24,668 nucleotides of DNA from positions 1 to 24,668 of the forward strand of contig CALICZ010000117.1 of the NCBI GenBank assembly GCA_938049075.1, given 5' to 3'. The translations under genes and the position numbers were made by a program. Position 1 is the first letter of the stretch, and every line of letters begins with the position of its first letter. The notes beneath the pieces were generated by a model. The model was not told where the DNA came from, made no database searches, and saw only the letters and a program-made list of their open reading frames with translations. This stretch comes from an uncultured Candidatus Saccharibacteria bacterium (GTDB lineage Bacteria > Patescibacteriota > Saccharimonadia > Saccharimonadales > Saccharimonadaceae). This document shows positions 13,994-21,419 of this stretch, one piece after another.

Positions 13994-14872
13994 ATGCAAC
14001 AGATCAATCACACCACACCACAAGCCCACCAATACCTCAATCCACTCTGCCATATTGCCAAGCCACCGCAGCAGATTCACTACCTTGGCACGCTGCCCGA
14101 GGAGCGCCGCCCCAGCGTGGCGATCGTTGGGTCGCGCCGGCCCACGCGCTATGGCCGGGAAGTGACGGAGCAATTTGCCCGCGAGCTGACCCGCCAAGGA
14201 GTGATCATCATCAGTGGGCTCGCCCTTGGGATTGACAGCATTGCGCACCAGGCCTGCGTGGCAGTGGGTGGCACGACGATCGCTGTGCTGGGCAATGGCT
14301 TGCCGCGGATCTATCCGGCCAACCATACTGCGCTTGCGGGCGATATCGTGGCCAAGGGTGGGGCAGTGGTGTCGGAGCACTTGGCGGGGGATGGCTACCG
14401 CTTTGGCAGCTGGAGCTTCCTCGAGCGCAACCGCCTCGTGGCTGGCCTGGCTGATGTCGTCGTCATCACCGAGGCGGCCGAGCGCAGTGGCACGCTCAAC
14501 ACTGCTGCCCATGCACTCGAGCAAGGCAAAGACGTCTTTGCAGTGCCAGGTAATATCACCAGCCCACTCTCGCAGGGCTGCAACAACCTCCTCAAGCAAG
14601 GCGCTCTGCCCGCCACCAGCCCAGCCGATATCCTCGCCGTCATGACCATCACACCACCCCAGCGTCAGCAGAGCGAGAATGCCACTCTGCCACTGGGTAG
14701 TACACCACTCGAGGCTGCCATCATCAAGCTGTTGCGCCAAGGCCTGCGTGATGGCGAAGAAATACAGCGCCGCCTAGGCACGCCCATCAGCGAGTTTACC
14801 ATTGCACTGACAATGCTGGAGATCAATGGCGTCATCCGCTCGCTCGGCACCAACCAGTGGACATTGGCTTAG
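13994..14872 (+). CDS. dprA: DNA-processing protein DprA (short form)
   Basis: 292 residues from the ATG at 13994. The Rossmann-like core has GSRRPTRYG (46-54), SGLALGIDSIAH (74-85), VLGNGLPRIYPANH, SERSGTLNTA-like AERSGTLNTAAHA and FAVPGNITSPLSQGCN, all typical of DprA. A C-terminal winged-helix domain follows (about 230-292, LEAAIIKLLRQGLRDGEEIQRRL). The N-terminal SAM-like domain of larger homologues is absent. DprA loads RecA on incoming single-stranded DNA in natural transformation. No other competence gene is in the window. An upstream in-frame ATG (13961) exists, but the added 11 residues do not look like DprA; no ribosome-binding site is obvious for either. Confidence 0.93.
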   Translation: MQQINHTTPQAHQYLNPLCHIAKPPQQIHYLGTLPEERRPSVAIVGSRRPTRYGREVTEQFARELTRQGVIIISGLALGIDSIAHQACVAVGGTTIAVLGNGLPRIYPANHTALAGDIVAKGGAVVSEHLAGDGYRFGSWSFLERNRLVAGLADVVVITEAAERSGTLNTAAHALEQGKDVFAVPGNITSPLSQGCNNLLKQGALPATSPADILAVMTITPPQRQQSENATLPLGSTPLEAAIIKLLRQGLRDGEEIQRRLGTPISEFTIALTMLEINGVIRSLGTNQWTLA

Positions 14873-14875
14873 TAT

Positions 14876-14892
14876 TATGGTACAGTACCATA
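14876..14892. promoter_or_regulatory. Perfect 17-bp palindrome between dprA and the phosphatidyltransferase gene
   Basis: TATGGTAC-A-GTACCATA is perfectly symmetrical (8 bp arms, 1 bp centre). It starts 3 bp after the dprA stop and ends 4 bp before the next ATG. It overlaps a possible TATTAT -10 (14873-14878) and TATACT (14891-14896), the position expected for a repressor operator or a small translation-blocking hairpin. Confidence 0.45.
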
Positions 14893-14896
14893 TACT

Positions 14897-15613
14897 ATGG
14901 TGACAGCAGAGCAAAACCCAAGACAACGCAAGCGCGAATATCACGTGAGAGATATCTTTACTGTGCCAAATGCCATCTCGGTTGCTGGGCTAGGGTTAGT
15001 AGTCGGTGGTGCTAAGAAATTTGACACTGCAACAAAGGAGAACGACAAAGCTGGCCAGGTCATTGGCGCACTCATGATACTTGGTGGTCGTATATGCGAC
15101 TTAGCAGATGGTCCAGCGGCGCGATTCTTTGGCCAAGAAAGTGACTTTGGTGCAGAGGTTGACGCTGTATGCGACAAAGCAGCTATGGGTATTATTACTA
15201 CACTGCTCGCTAAGCACAACATCATGCCCAAGCCGGTTTTGGCAACAATTGTCACCAAGAATGCTATCAATGCTGGCGCGACCGTCTATCATGGTCTCAC
15301 AAATGACGAAGCCTTTCGTACGCCAAAATCAGGCAAACTTAGCATGGCGGCAGATAATGTCACAGTTGCCGCCTATTTTCTTAAGGCTCTTGCCCCTGAG
15401 GGTAGCAAGCTTGAGCATTATGCTCATGTGGCAGAACTAGGGTCGTTTGCTACGGGTGCCATCCTTGGCGGCGTCGCTGCCGAACGTTATGTTGCTGGTA
15501 ATTACGCCGAGGCCAAAGACTACAGCAAATCTACCAAATCCACCCCAGCAGCAAACACCCCACCACGGCAACCTCGCACCCGTATGCGTCGCAAACGCCG
15601 TGTGCGTGGGTAA
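14897..15613 (+). CDS. CDP-alcohol phosphatidyltransferase (PgsA-like)
   Basis: 238 residues. The complete family signature is present: D68-L-A-D71-G72-P-A-A75-R76, eight residues, G85, three residues, D89, three residues, D93. This is the metal and CDP-binding site of CDP-alcohol phosphotransferases. An N-terminal basic stretch and TVPNAISVAGLGLVVGG begin the membrane part; the C-terminus is a basic Pro/Thr-rich tail ending RMRRKRRVRG. It transfers a phosphatidyl group from CDP-diacylglycerol to an alcohol in the membrane. Phosphatidylglycerophosphate synthase is the commonest role, but the acceptor cannot be read here. It follows dprA after 24 bp, with a palindrome between. Confidence 0.83.
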   Translation: MVTAEQNPRQRKREYHVRDIFTVPNAISVAGLGLVVGGAKKFDTATKENDKAGQVIGALMILGGRICDLADGPAARFFGQESDFGAEVDAVCDKAAMGIITTLLAKHNIMPKPVLATIVTKNAINAGATVYHGLTNDEAFRTPKSGKLSMAADNVTVAAYFLKALAPEGSKLEHYAHVAELGSFATGAILGGVAAERYVAGNYAEAKDYSKSTKSTPAANTPPRQPRTRMRRKRRVRG

Positions 15614-16013
15614 TGCGATTGATGATTCGTGCAGCATTCTTTATTGGTAGCCAGACTTCTTATATATTTTCCGCAGTATCAGCAATACCCCTGCCTATAA
15701 GCCGGGGAGGGGGAGAGGGTATGTGTAGCAATTATCATTCGAGTTCTAACTCTCATACCTATAGCTACCCCCACAATAACCCACCAAGTCGAACATATTC
15801 CGACCAGAATATAACAGCAGAGATTTCCCGTCTATTTTAGTCGCTAACCTCCATATATTTTCTTGTGCAGTGAGTTGCCCAGAGAGTTGATAGTGAAGTG
15901 TTGCGGCTCAAGATGCACCCCATTTGCATTCCACTCTACTTTGCGGTATCATAGGCGCTTGATTAGATAGGTTAATAGCAAGCATATAACTATAACAAGC
16001 GAGTAGATAATCA
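15614..16013. other. 400-bp spacer upstream of topA
   Basis: No convincing gene; a 75-codon ORF overlapping the preceding stop is Ser/Pro/Tyr-rich and not protein-like. It contains a hairpin GGTATG/CATACC (near 15719 and 15754) with GAGTT-CT-AACTC inside, directly before copy B of the repeated element, and a purine-rich G-tract around 15703-15719. No clear promoter or ribosome-binding site was identified for topA. Confidence 0.4.
15761..15813. repeat. Two-copy intergenic element, copy B (partner at 812-863)
   Basis: ATAGCTACCCCCA (15761-15773) and CCAGAATATA (15804-15813) match copy A exactly; the middle keeps ACCAA and CATAT. The dyad is GTCGAA-CATAT-TCCGAC (15789-15805, one mismatch) where copy A has CTAGC-ATAT-GCTAG. 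Different arms that both pair suggest the stem matters. Confidence 0.5.
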
Positions 16014-18389
16014 ATGAGCAAACACACACAACTAGTCATCGTCGAGAGCCCAGCCAAGGCCAAGACAATCGAGCGCTACCTGGGCGGGGAATATCAGGTG
16101 CTCTCGAGCGTAGGGCACATTCGCGCCATCCCCAAGAAGACCAAGGATGGACAGCCGCCGATCGACATCAAAAACGACTTCAAGACCGTCTACGAGATCG
16201 ATCCAGACAAGAAGAAGGTCATCACCGAGCTCAAGAAGGCCGTGAAGGCAGTTGGAGCAGACAATGTGTGGCTCGCAACCGATGAAGACCGCGAAGGGGA
16301 GGCGATTGCCTGGCACCTGTGCGAAGTGCTTGGCCTGGACCCACAGCGCACCAAGCGCATTACCTTCCACGAGATCACTAAGCCCGCCATCGAGGCAGCT
16401 ATCAAACAACCTCGCACCGTAGATATGCAGCTCGTGGAGGCTCAGCAGGCACGGCAGATCCTCGACCGCATCGTAGGCTTCGAGCTGAGCCCTGTGGTGT
16501 GGCGCAAGGTACCGGGTGGCAAATCAGCTGGCCGTGTGCAAAGCCCAGCGGTCCGCCTGCTTGTGGAGCGTGAGCGTGAGATTCGCGACTTTGCGAGTAG
16601 TGCACAGTTCCGCGTAACGGCGCATTTTGTCGTAGATGGCGAGGAGCTCAAGGCTGAGCTCAAGCAGCGCTTCGACAGCGAGCAAGCCGCCCACGACTTC
16701 TTGACGGGGCTGAGTGGCGCTCGTTTCCCCGTCAGCAGCATTACCAAGACACCTAGCACGCGCAACCCCGCTGCACCATTTACCACCAGTACCCTCCAGC
16801 AGGAGGCCAATAGTAAGCTCGGCATGGGCAGTCGCGCTACCATGGCGAGTGCTCAGAAACTCTACCAAGAGGGGCTCATCACCTATATGCGTACCGATAG
16901 TGTCAATCTCAGCCGTCAGGCCATTGCCGCAAGCCATACATACATTACTCAGCACTTTGGTGCCGACTATTCACACAATCGCACCTTCACCACGAAGTCA
17001 GCTGGTGCCCAAGAGGCTCACGAAGCTATCCGCCCGACCGACATCGCCCGCGAATCCGTCGCTGGCAGTAGCTACGACCAAAAACTCTACGACCTCATCC
17101 GCCGGCGCACCCTGGCCAGCCAAATGGCCGCTGCGAAGTTAGAAAACACCACCATTACCATCAGCATCGACAGCACGCAGCTGAGGTCAGAGAAGACATT
17201 CGTATTTGAGACAAAGGGTCAGACAGTGCTGTTTGATGGCTTTTTGCGCGTCTATGGCGGTAAGGATTCGACCATCCTGCCATCAGTCAGCCAGCACACC
17301 GCCCTTGAGCTTACACAGGCCGAGGCGCGGCAGGTCTTTGCCCGCCCACCAGCGCGCTATACCGAGGGGACGCTCGTCAAGAAGCTTGAAGAGCTTGGCA
17401 TTGGTCGGCCCAGCACATACGCCACCATCATGAACACCATCCAGACCCGTGGCTATGCCGAGCGAGGCGAGAGCGAGGGCGAACCACGTGATGTCATCGT
17501 CCTGGAGCGCAGCGGTGAGACACCGAGCGACAATACCCCTGTTGTCACTCGCCGCATCGTCCAAGAAAAAACTGGTGCTACCCGTGGCAAGCTACTGCCC
17601 ACCCCAGCGGGCGAGCTGATCGCTGGCTTCTTGACGAACCATTTCGACCCCATTATTGACTATGGCTTCACCGCCCGCGTCGAGACCGATTTCGATGACA
17701 TCGCTGCCAGCAAGCTTGCGCGCAATGCCATGCTGCGCCAATTTTACGAGCCCTTCCACGAGCTCATCGAAAAATCCGGCGACATCGACCGCAGTACTGT
17801 TGGTGCTCACCGTGAGGTTGGTACCCACCCCAAGACTGGCAAGCCGATCTTTGCCCGCTTTGGACGTTTTGGGCCAATGCTCCAGCTGGGCAGTAGCGAG
17901 GATAAGACGACCAAGCCGCAGTTTGCGCCACTCCCCAAGGGTGAGCGCATCGAGACCGTCACGCTCGAGCAAGCCCTCAAGGCCTTCGAACTACCACGCA
18001 CTGTTGGCACCACTGAGGATGGTCAGACTATCAAGGCAAACGTCGGGCGTTTTGGGCCGTACATTCAGGTAGGCAAGCTCTACGTCAGCCTGAAGGAGCA
18101 CGACCCGCGCGACATTACCGAAGCCGAGGCCCGCGTGCTCTACGCCGCCAAGCTCAAGGCCGAGGCAGAGAAGCACATCGCTGATTTTGGCGCTATCAAA
18201 ATCCTCAAGGGACGCTGGGGGCCATATGTGACTGACGGCAAGACCAACGCACGTATACCCAAGGATACTGATCCAACAACTCTGGATGAGGCGCAAGCCC
18301 GCGAAATCTTGGCCGCCGCACCACCCAAACGAAGCCGGCGCAAGACCGCAGCCCGCACCACCACCACACGCAAGAAGCGCACCGCCTAG
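16014..18389 (+). CDS. topA: DNA topoisomerase I
   Basis: 791 residues. The toprim domain starts LVIVESPAKAKTIERYLGG (7-25) and has the metal-binding DEDREGEAIAWHL (90-102). The active-site Tyr291 is in GLITYMRTDS. The catalytic core runs to about 600. The C-terminus has three Topo_C repeats with RFGRFGP, VGRFGPYIQVG and GRWGPYV, and then a Lys/Arg/Ala/Thr tail (KRSRRKTAARTTTTRKKRTA) that probably binds DNA. No Cys zinc ribbons are present. It relaxes negative supercoils by a single-strand break with a 5' phosphotyrosine link. The start at 16014 is the natural family N-terminus, though no ribosome-binding site is visible. A strong terminator follows. Confidence 0.97.
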   Translation: MSKHTQLVIVESPAKAKTIERYLGGEYQVLSSVGHIRAIPKKTKDGQPPIDIKNDFKTVYEIDPDKKKVITELKKAVKAVGADNVWLATDEDREGEAIAWHLCEVLGLDPQRTKRITFHEITKPAIEAAIKQPRTVDMQLVEAQQARQILDRIVGFELSPVVWRKVPGGKSAGRVQSPAVRLLVEREREIRDFASSAQFRVTAHFVVDGEELKAELKQRFDSEQAAHDFLTGLSGARFPVSSITKTPSTRNPAAPFTTSTLQQEANSKLGMGSRATMASAQKLYQEGLITYMRTDSVNLSRQAIAASHTYITQHFGADYSHNRTFTTKSAGAQEAHEAIRPTDIARESVAGSSYDQKLYDLIRRRTLASQMAAAKLENTTITISIDSTQLRSEKTFVFETKGQTVLFDGFLRVYGGKDSTILPSVSQHTALELTQAEARQVFARPPARYTEGTLVKKLEELGIGRPSTYATIMNTIQTRGYAERGESEGEPRDVIVLERSGETPSDNTPVVTRRIVQEKTGATRGKLLPTPAGELIAGFLTNHFDPIIDYGFTARVETDFDDIAASKLARNAMLRQFYEPFHELIEKSGDIDRSTVGAHREVGTHPKTGKPIFARFGRFGPMLQLGSSEDKTTKPQFAPLPKGERIETVTLEQALKAFELPRTVGTTEDGQTIKANVGRFGPYIQVGKLYVSLKEHDPRDITEAEARVLYAAKLKAEAEKHIADFGAIKILKGRWGPYVTDGKTNARIPKDTDPTTLDEAQAREILAAAPPKRSRRKTAARTTTTRKKRTA

Positions 18390-18407
18390 CCCGGCGACCT
18401 CTCATAT

Positions 18408-18442
18408 ACCAGCGGCTCCTCTGTACTGGCCGCTGGTTTTTC
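18408..18442 (+). terminator. Rho-independent terminator of topA
   Basis: ACCAGCGGC (18408-18416) pairs with GCCGCTGGT (18429-18437) over 9 bp with a 12-nt loop, followed by TTTTCT. Confidence 0.85.
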
Positions 18443-18549
18443 TATGCCATCCCGCATTGCTGCGAGCCCGTCAACTGCCCCGTCATGCTCGCCACATCAC
18501 TTGCAAATGAAAAGCCTCAAAAAATTGTTTACCATAAGCGTAAAGTGTG

Positions 18550-18558
18550 TGCTATAAT
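18550..18558 (+). promoter_or_regulatory. Extended -10 promoter upstream of the leader ORF and sigma-region-4 gene
   Basis: TGCTATAAT ends 6 nt before the ATG at 18565, so the message should begin at that start codon and run about 100 nt before the main gene. TTTAC/GTAAA arms around 18528-18544 form a small dyad just upstream. Confidence 0.7.
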
Positions 18559-18564
18559 AGTTCT

Positions 18565-18645
18565 ATGATGAAACGATTGACTTATATCACCTATTATTCT
18601 ATAATCAAATGTAAGAAGTGCGAGTGGGCATTCGCAAACAACTGA
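18565..18645 (+). CDS. 26-residue leader ORF, candidate regulatory peptide
   Basis: Starts exactly where a leaderless transcript would (6 nt after the -10), with two successive ATGs, and ends with TGA 22 nt before the ATG of the next gene. The peptide is MMKRLTYITYYSIIKC plus KKCEWAFANN, rich in Tyr/Ile/Thr at first, with a C-x-x-C pair. AAGGAAATGGAG, which holds the ribosome-binding site of the downstream gene, starts at the leader stop, so termination of the leader could promote re-initiation. Translation is inferred; no attenuator hairpin is visible. Confidence 0.4.
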   Translation: MMKRLTYITYYSIIKCKKCEWAFANN

Positions 18646-18667
18646 GAAGGAAATGGAGAACCGAATC

Positions 18668-19753
18668 ATGAACCAAACAACCAAACAACCAACCGAAATT
18701 TTTGCCGCGTCGATCGCTACTATCCTTGATGCAGTCGGCGAAGAACACGACCGCGAGCGCGAGATCATCGTGCGTCGCTTTGGCCTCAAAGAGCGCCGCG
18801 AAACGCTCGAGCAGATCGGCGAGCTACTCGGTATTACGCGCGAGCGCGTCCGCCAGCTCGAGAAAGCCATCGTGGTGCGCCTCAAACTTGCCGCCGAAGC
18901 AGGCGAGCTAGAGGGTCTACACGACGCCGAGCGCCTCATCATCCGCGACCTCTCCGAGAATGGCCGCGTTGGGCGCGTCTCAGACATCACACAGCGTCTG
19001 CTAGACGTCGAGACACCCACAGTGCAGCAGCGTGCCCACATTGCCTTCATCGGCGAAGTCTCAGCCCGCCTCACCCCCATCAACGAGACCGACAAATACC
19101 ACCAAGGCCTGGCCATTGCCGAATACGGCGATGAGAAGGCAGTGCGAAGCCGTGTGGATGAGATCGTTGCCGCCATCAAGCAGCATGGTGCACCTATCAG
19201 CCTCGAAGCGCTGCATGACCAACTCACCTACGAGAACCCTAACCAAGTGCGCGGCCTCGCCAGCCTCTCCACCCAGCTGGCCCACCTCAAAGATATGTGG
19301 GGCCTGAGCAAGTGGCCAACCGTTAATCCCAAGAATATCCGCGACAAGATCTACGTCGTCCTATTAGACGAAGGCAAACCGCTGCACTTTAGCGAGATTG
19401 CTCAGCGCATCAAGGAGAGTACCTTCAAGCGCCGTAACGTCACCAAGCAAGCCATCCACAACGAGCTCATCAAAGACAAGCGCTTTATCCTCATCGGTCG
19501 CGGCATTTATGCGCTCGACATCTGGGGCTATAGCCAAGGCACCGTGGCTGATATCATTGCCGGTATCTTGCGCGACGAGGGTGGCCCATTGCACCGCGAC
19601 GAGATCGTCAAGCGCGTTCTCAAGAGCCGCCAGGTCAAGGAGACCACCATCCTCCTCAACCTCCAAAGCAAACCGCTCTTCAAGCGCGTTGCCAAAGCCA
19701 CTTACGCCCTCGAACCACCCAAGGAGCAAGCAGAGGCGGTCGCAGCAGCGTAG
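18668..19753 (+). CDS. Sigma-70 region 4 / HARE-HTH transcription factor
   Basis: About 361 residues. Residues 20-75 match sigma-70 region 4: REREIIVRRFGLKERRETL, then IGELLGITRERVRQLEKA, the helix-turn-helix that contacts -35 DNA. No region 2 is present. Further on are winged-helix modules of the HARE/RNA-polymerase-delta type: one at about 210-275 (IYVVLLDEGKPLHFSEIAQRI, ending FILIGRGIYAL) and a second at about 285-345 (AGILRDEGGPLHRDEIVKRV, ending ATYALEPP); the region at 155-205 may be a third, degenerate one. It probably binds DNA and/or RNA polymerase as a global regulator rather than as a complete sigma factor. The ATG at 18668 is chosen because GGAG sits 8 nt upstream; the in-frame ATG at 18653 would overlap that site. 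Confidence 0.82.
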   Translation: MNQTTKQPTEIFAASIATILDAVGEEHDREREIIVRRFGLKERRETLEQIGELLGITRERVRQLEKAIVVRLKLAAEAGELEGLHDAERLIIRDLSENGRVGRVSDITQRLLDVETPTVQQRAHIAFIGEVSARLTPINETDKYHQGLAIAEYGDEKAVRSRVDEIVAAIKQHGAPISLEALHDQLTYENPNQVRGLASLSTQLAHLKDMWGLSKWPTVNPKNIRDKIYVVLLDEGKPLHFSEIAQRIKESTFKRRNVTKQAIHNELIKDKRFILIGRGIYALDIWGYSQGTVADIIAGILRDEGGPLHRDEIVKRVLKSRQVKETTILLNLQSKPLFKRVAKATYALEPPKEQAEAVAAA

Positions 19754-19776
19754 CTCTAGACAAACAATACGCCACT

Positions 19777-19809
19777 AAGAGACGAAGCGATAAGGGCTTC
19801 GTCTCTTTT
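19777..19809 (+). terminator. Rho-independent terminator of the sigma-region-4 gene
   Basis: AAGAGACGAAG (19777-19787) and CTTCGTCTCTT (19797-19807) pair perfectly over 11 bp with a 9-nt loop, followed by TTG. Confidence 0.85.
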
Positions 19810-19906
19810 GGTTATATAGTGTGGCTACAATGATGCCACGAGGTCTACCCAAGATAATTCATCTCGATAGATGAAGTTTGATATAACAGGTGGAATATAT
19901 ATATCA

Positions 19907-19915
19907 TGCTATAAT
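19907..19915 (+). promoter_or_regulatory. Extended -10 promoter of the methyltransferase
   Basis: TGCTATAAT ends 9 nt before the ATG at 19925, predicting a leader of 0-3 nt without ribosome-binding site. It decides the start at 19925 against the longer in-frame ATG at 19871, which lies upstream of the promoter. Confidence 0.65.
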
Positions 19916-19924
19916 ACTGCCATT

Positions 19925-20662
19925 ATGGCAATCAATTCATCTCACATCTACACCGTCACCGACCAAGCAGCCCGCTGGAACGCTAATTCCGCAGCACGTC
20001 TGCACGAATTAGGCTCAAACGACGACCCATCGTATCGGGCGCTCTCGCATCTTATTCTGCAGAGACTGACCGGATTATTACCAAACGGTCATGGTAGCGT
20101 ACTTGATGTTGGCTGTGGCATTGGGTTTTTGTCCAGCCATATTGCATCACTTGGTTTTACGGTAGTTGGAATTGATCCGGCTGATCAAGGTATTGAGATT
20201 GCTTCCACAACGCATACGCAGTCTCATCTTCAATTTGAAGCCACGTCTCTTGAAGACTATGCCTACAACCATCCCAACGCTTCCTTTGATGCACTCGTGG
20301 CAAATATGGTGTTGCATTGTGTACCAAACCATTATTCATTCTTTGCCGCAGCAGCTCGGCTTCTTGCGGCTGACGGTGCGTTTATTGCAACATTGCCCAA
20401 CCCAGATACCTATCTGCCAGGAAGAAGCGATGTAGATGTATCTGACTATAACCTGCAAACATCTCACGTCTTTGAAATTCCGTTCTGGATTCATGGCAAG
20501 GACGCACATCCAGAGCGAGTTCTTTTCTTTCATCGGCCGATGAAGGAGTATATTGCTGCGGCCACGGAGGCAGGATTAGCAGTGTCGGATTTCTCGGTGC
20601 CTGAGCACATTGGTGTTGGGCGAGCCAAACGCATCTCAGTGCTCATCCTCACAAAAGCATAA
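19925..20662 (+). CDS. Class I SAM-dependent methyltransferase
   Basis: 245 residues. Motif I is SVLDVGCGIGFLSSHIASLG (58-77), followed by the acidic end of strand 2 in VVGIDPA and the DALVANMVLHCV motif of UbiG/Methyltransf_11-type enzymes. The C-terminal half (PNPDTYLPGRSDVDVSDYN, and RPMKEYIAAATEAGLAV) resembles small-molecule methyltransferases. The substrate cannot be told. It stands alone with its own promoter, and its codons are more A/T-rich at third positions (TTT, GGA, TTA, ATT) than those of der or topA, which may mean later acquisition or weaker expression. Confidence 0.85.
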   Translation: MAINSSHIYTVTDQAARWNANSAARLHELGSNDDPSYRALSHLILQRLTGLLPNGHGSVLDVGCGIGFLSSHIASLGFTVVGIDPADQGIEIASTTHTQSHLQFEATSLEDYAYNHPNASFDALVANMVLHCVPNHYSFFAAAARLLAADGAFIATLPNPDTYLPGRSDVDVSDYNLQTSHVFEIPFWIHGKDAHPERVLFFHRPMKEYIAAATEAGLAVSDFSVPEHIGVGRAKRISVLILTKA

Positions 20663-20994
20663 GTCTTTGTTTTGGTGGATCACAAACAGCCTGAAAATAA
20701 GTGAGAGCTCGAGTCTACAGGTTGAGAGAAATAACGATAGGGAAGTGGCCTCCCCTCCCGCCCCGAACACTACATATACTCAGCTATAACAGAGGTAATT
20801 TGCCGCCTGGACAAATATCGTATACACATGATGACTGCGAATATTTACGGGTTATTTTGCGCTCATAGGCTTATTTATCGGCCGTTTTGTGTGCAAGATA
20901 ACTCTGCCCACAGCCACAATTTGCTCATACATGCCTCTTGTATCTATTCCTTTGCAGAGTAAAGTACACAGCAAAAGCGCAACAGTCAGCAACC

Positions 20995-21033
20995 AAAAAG
21001 GGCAGGGCAAGGCAGGGGAGTCTGCCACCCTTT
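20995..21033 (-). terminator. Minus-strand terminator inside the gene-poor region
   Basis: On the minus strand AAAGGG (21033-21028) pairs with CCCTTT (21002-20997) around an inner GGCAG/CTGCC stem (21026-21022/21015-21011), ending in a run of five Ts. It implies a minus-strand transcript through 21034-22360, either ftsQ read-through or a separate RNA. Confidence 0.5.
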
Positions 21034-21112
21034 CGCCAAAAATCCCCGGCAACCGCCCTACCCCTGTTTCTGCCTCATTTCACTAACACCTACCACTGAT
21101 AAGCTCATATTC

Positions 21113-21298
21113 GAGAGCTGTGTTCTCGTGACATACCTCACCTGAGCTGTAGCTCTCTGCTCACCGTCAGGCCATCTCTCTGCCTATATCTCTTAGGCCA
21201 GTCAGAGAGTCATACTTGTCCTGGCAGCAGCACACAGCATATAGGTTTCGGCTTAGATGAAAGCTATTAAGCTAGCAATCAATAACAACCTAAAGCCG
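21113..21298. ncRNA. Cluster of three stem-loops, possible RNA
   Basis: GAGAGCT/AGCTCTC (21113-21119/21151-21157); CTCTCT/AGAGAG (21176-21181/21204-21209) stacked on GCCTA/TAGGC (21182-21186/21194-21198); CGGCTT/AAGCCG (21249-21254/21293-21298) with AGCT-ATTA-AGCT inside. They precede the minus-strand terminator at 20995-21033, so a minus-strand RNA is the likelier reading. Confidence 0.3.
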
Positions 21299-21401
21299 CA
21301 TAGAAATATACCCAGAAAGCTCACAATCTTACCGCGCTGATTAACTATACTACACAATATAGCAAGCAACCATGCACAGCAAAAGTAGCAGCTAGCAGCA
21401 A

Positions 21402-21419
21402 AGCATAAGCATAAGCATA
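21402..21419. repeat. Short tandem repeat (AGCATA x3)
   Basis: Three exact head-to-tail copies of AGCATA inside the gene-poor region; a simple microsatellite. Confidence 0.6.

Noticed and set aside
15613..15840. 75-codon ORF overlapping the end of the phosphatidyltransferase gene
   Set aside because: Ser/Asn/Tyr/Pro-rich without a domain or ribosome-binding site, and it reads through the repeated element and its hairpins.
19871..19924. Longer in-frame start of the methyltransferase
   Set aside because: It lies upstream of the TGCTATAAT promoter, and the extra residues are not part of the methyltransferase fold.
20852..21052. 66-codon minus-strand ORF with a hydrophobic stretch
   Set aside because: It reads through the minus-strand terminator at 20995-21033 and has no start signal.
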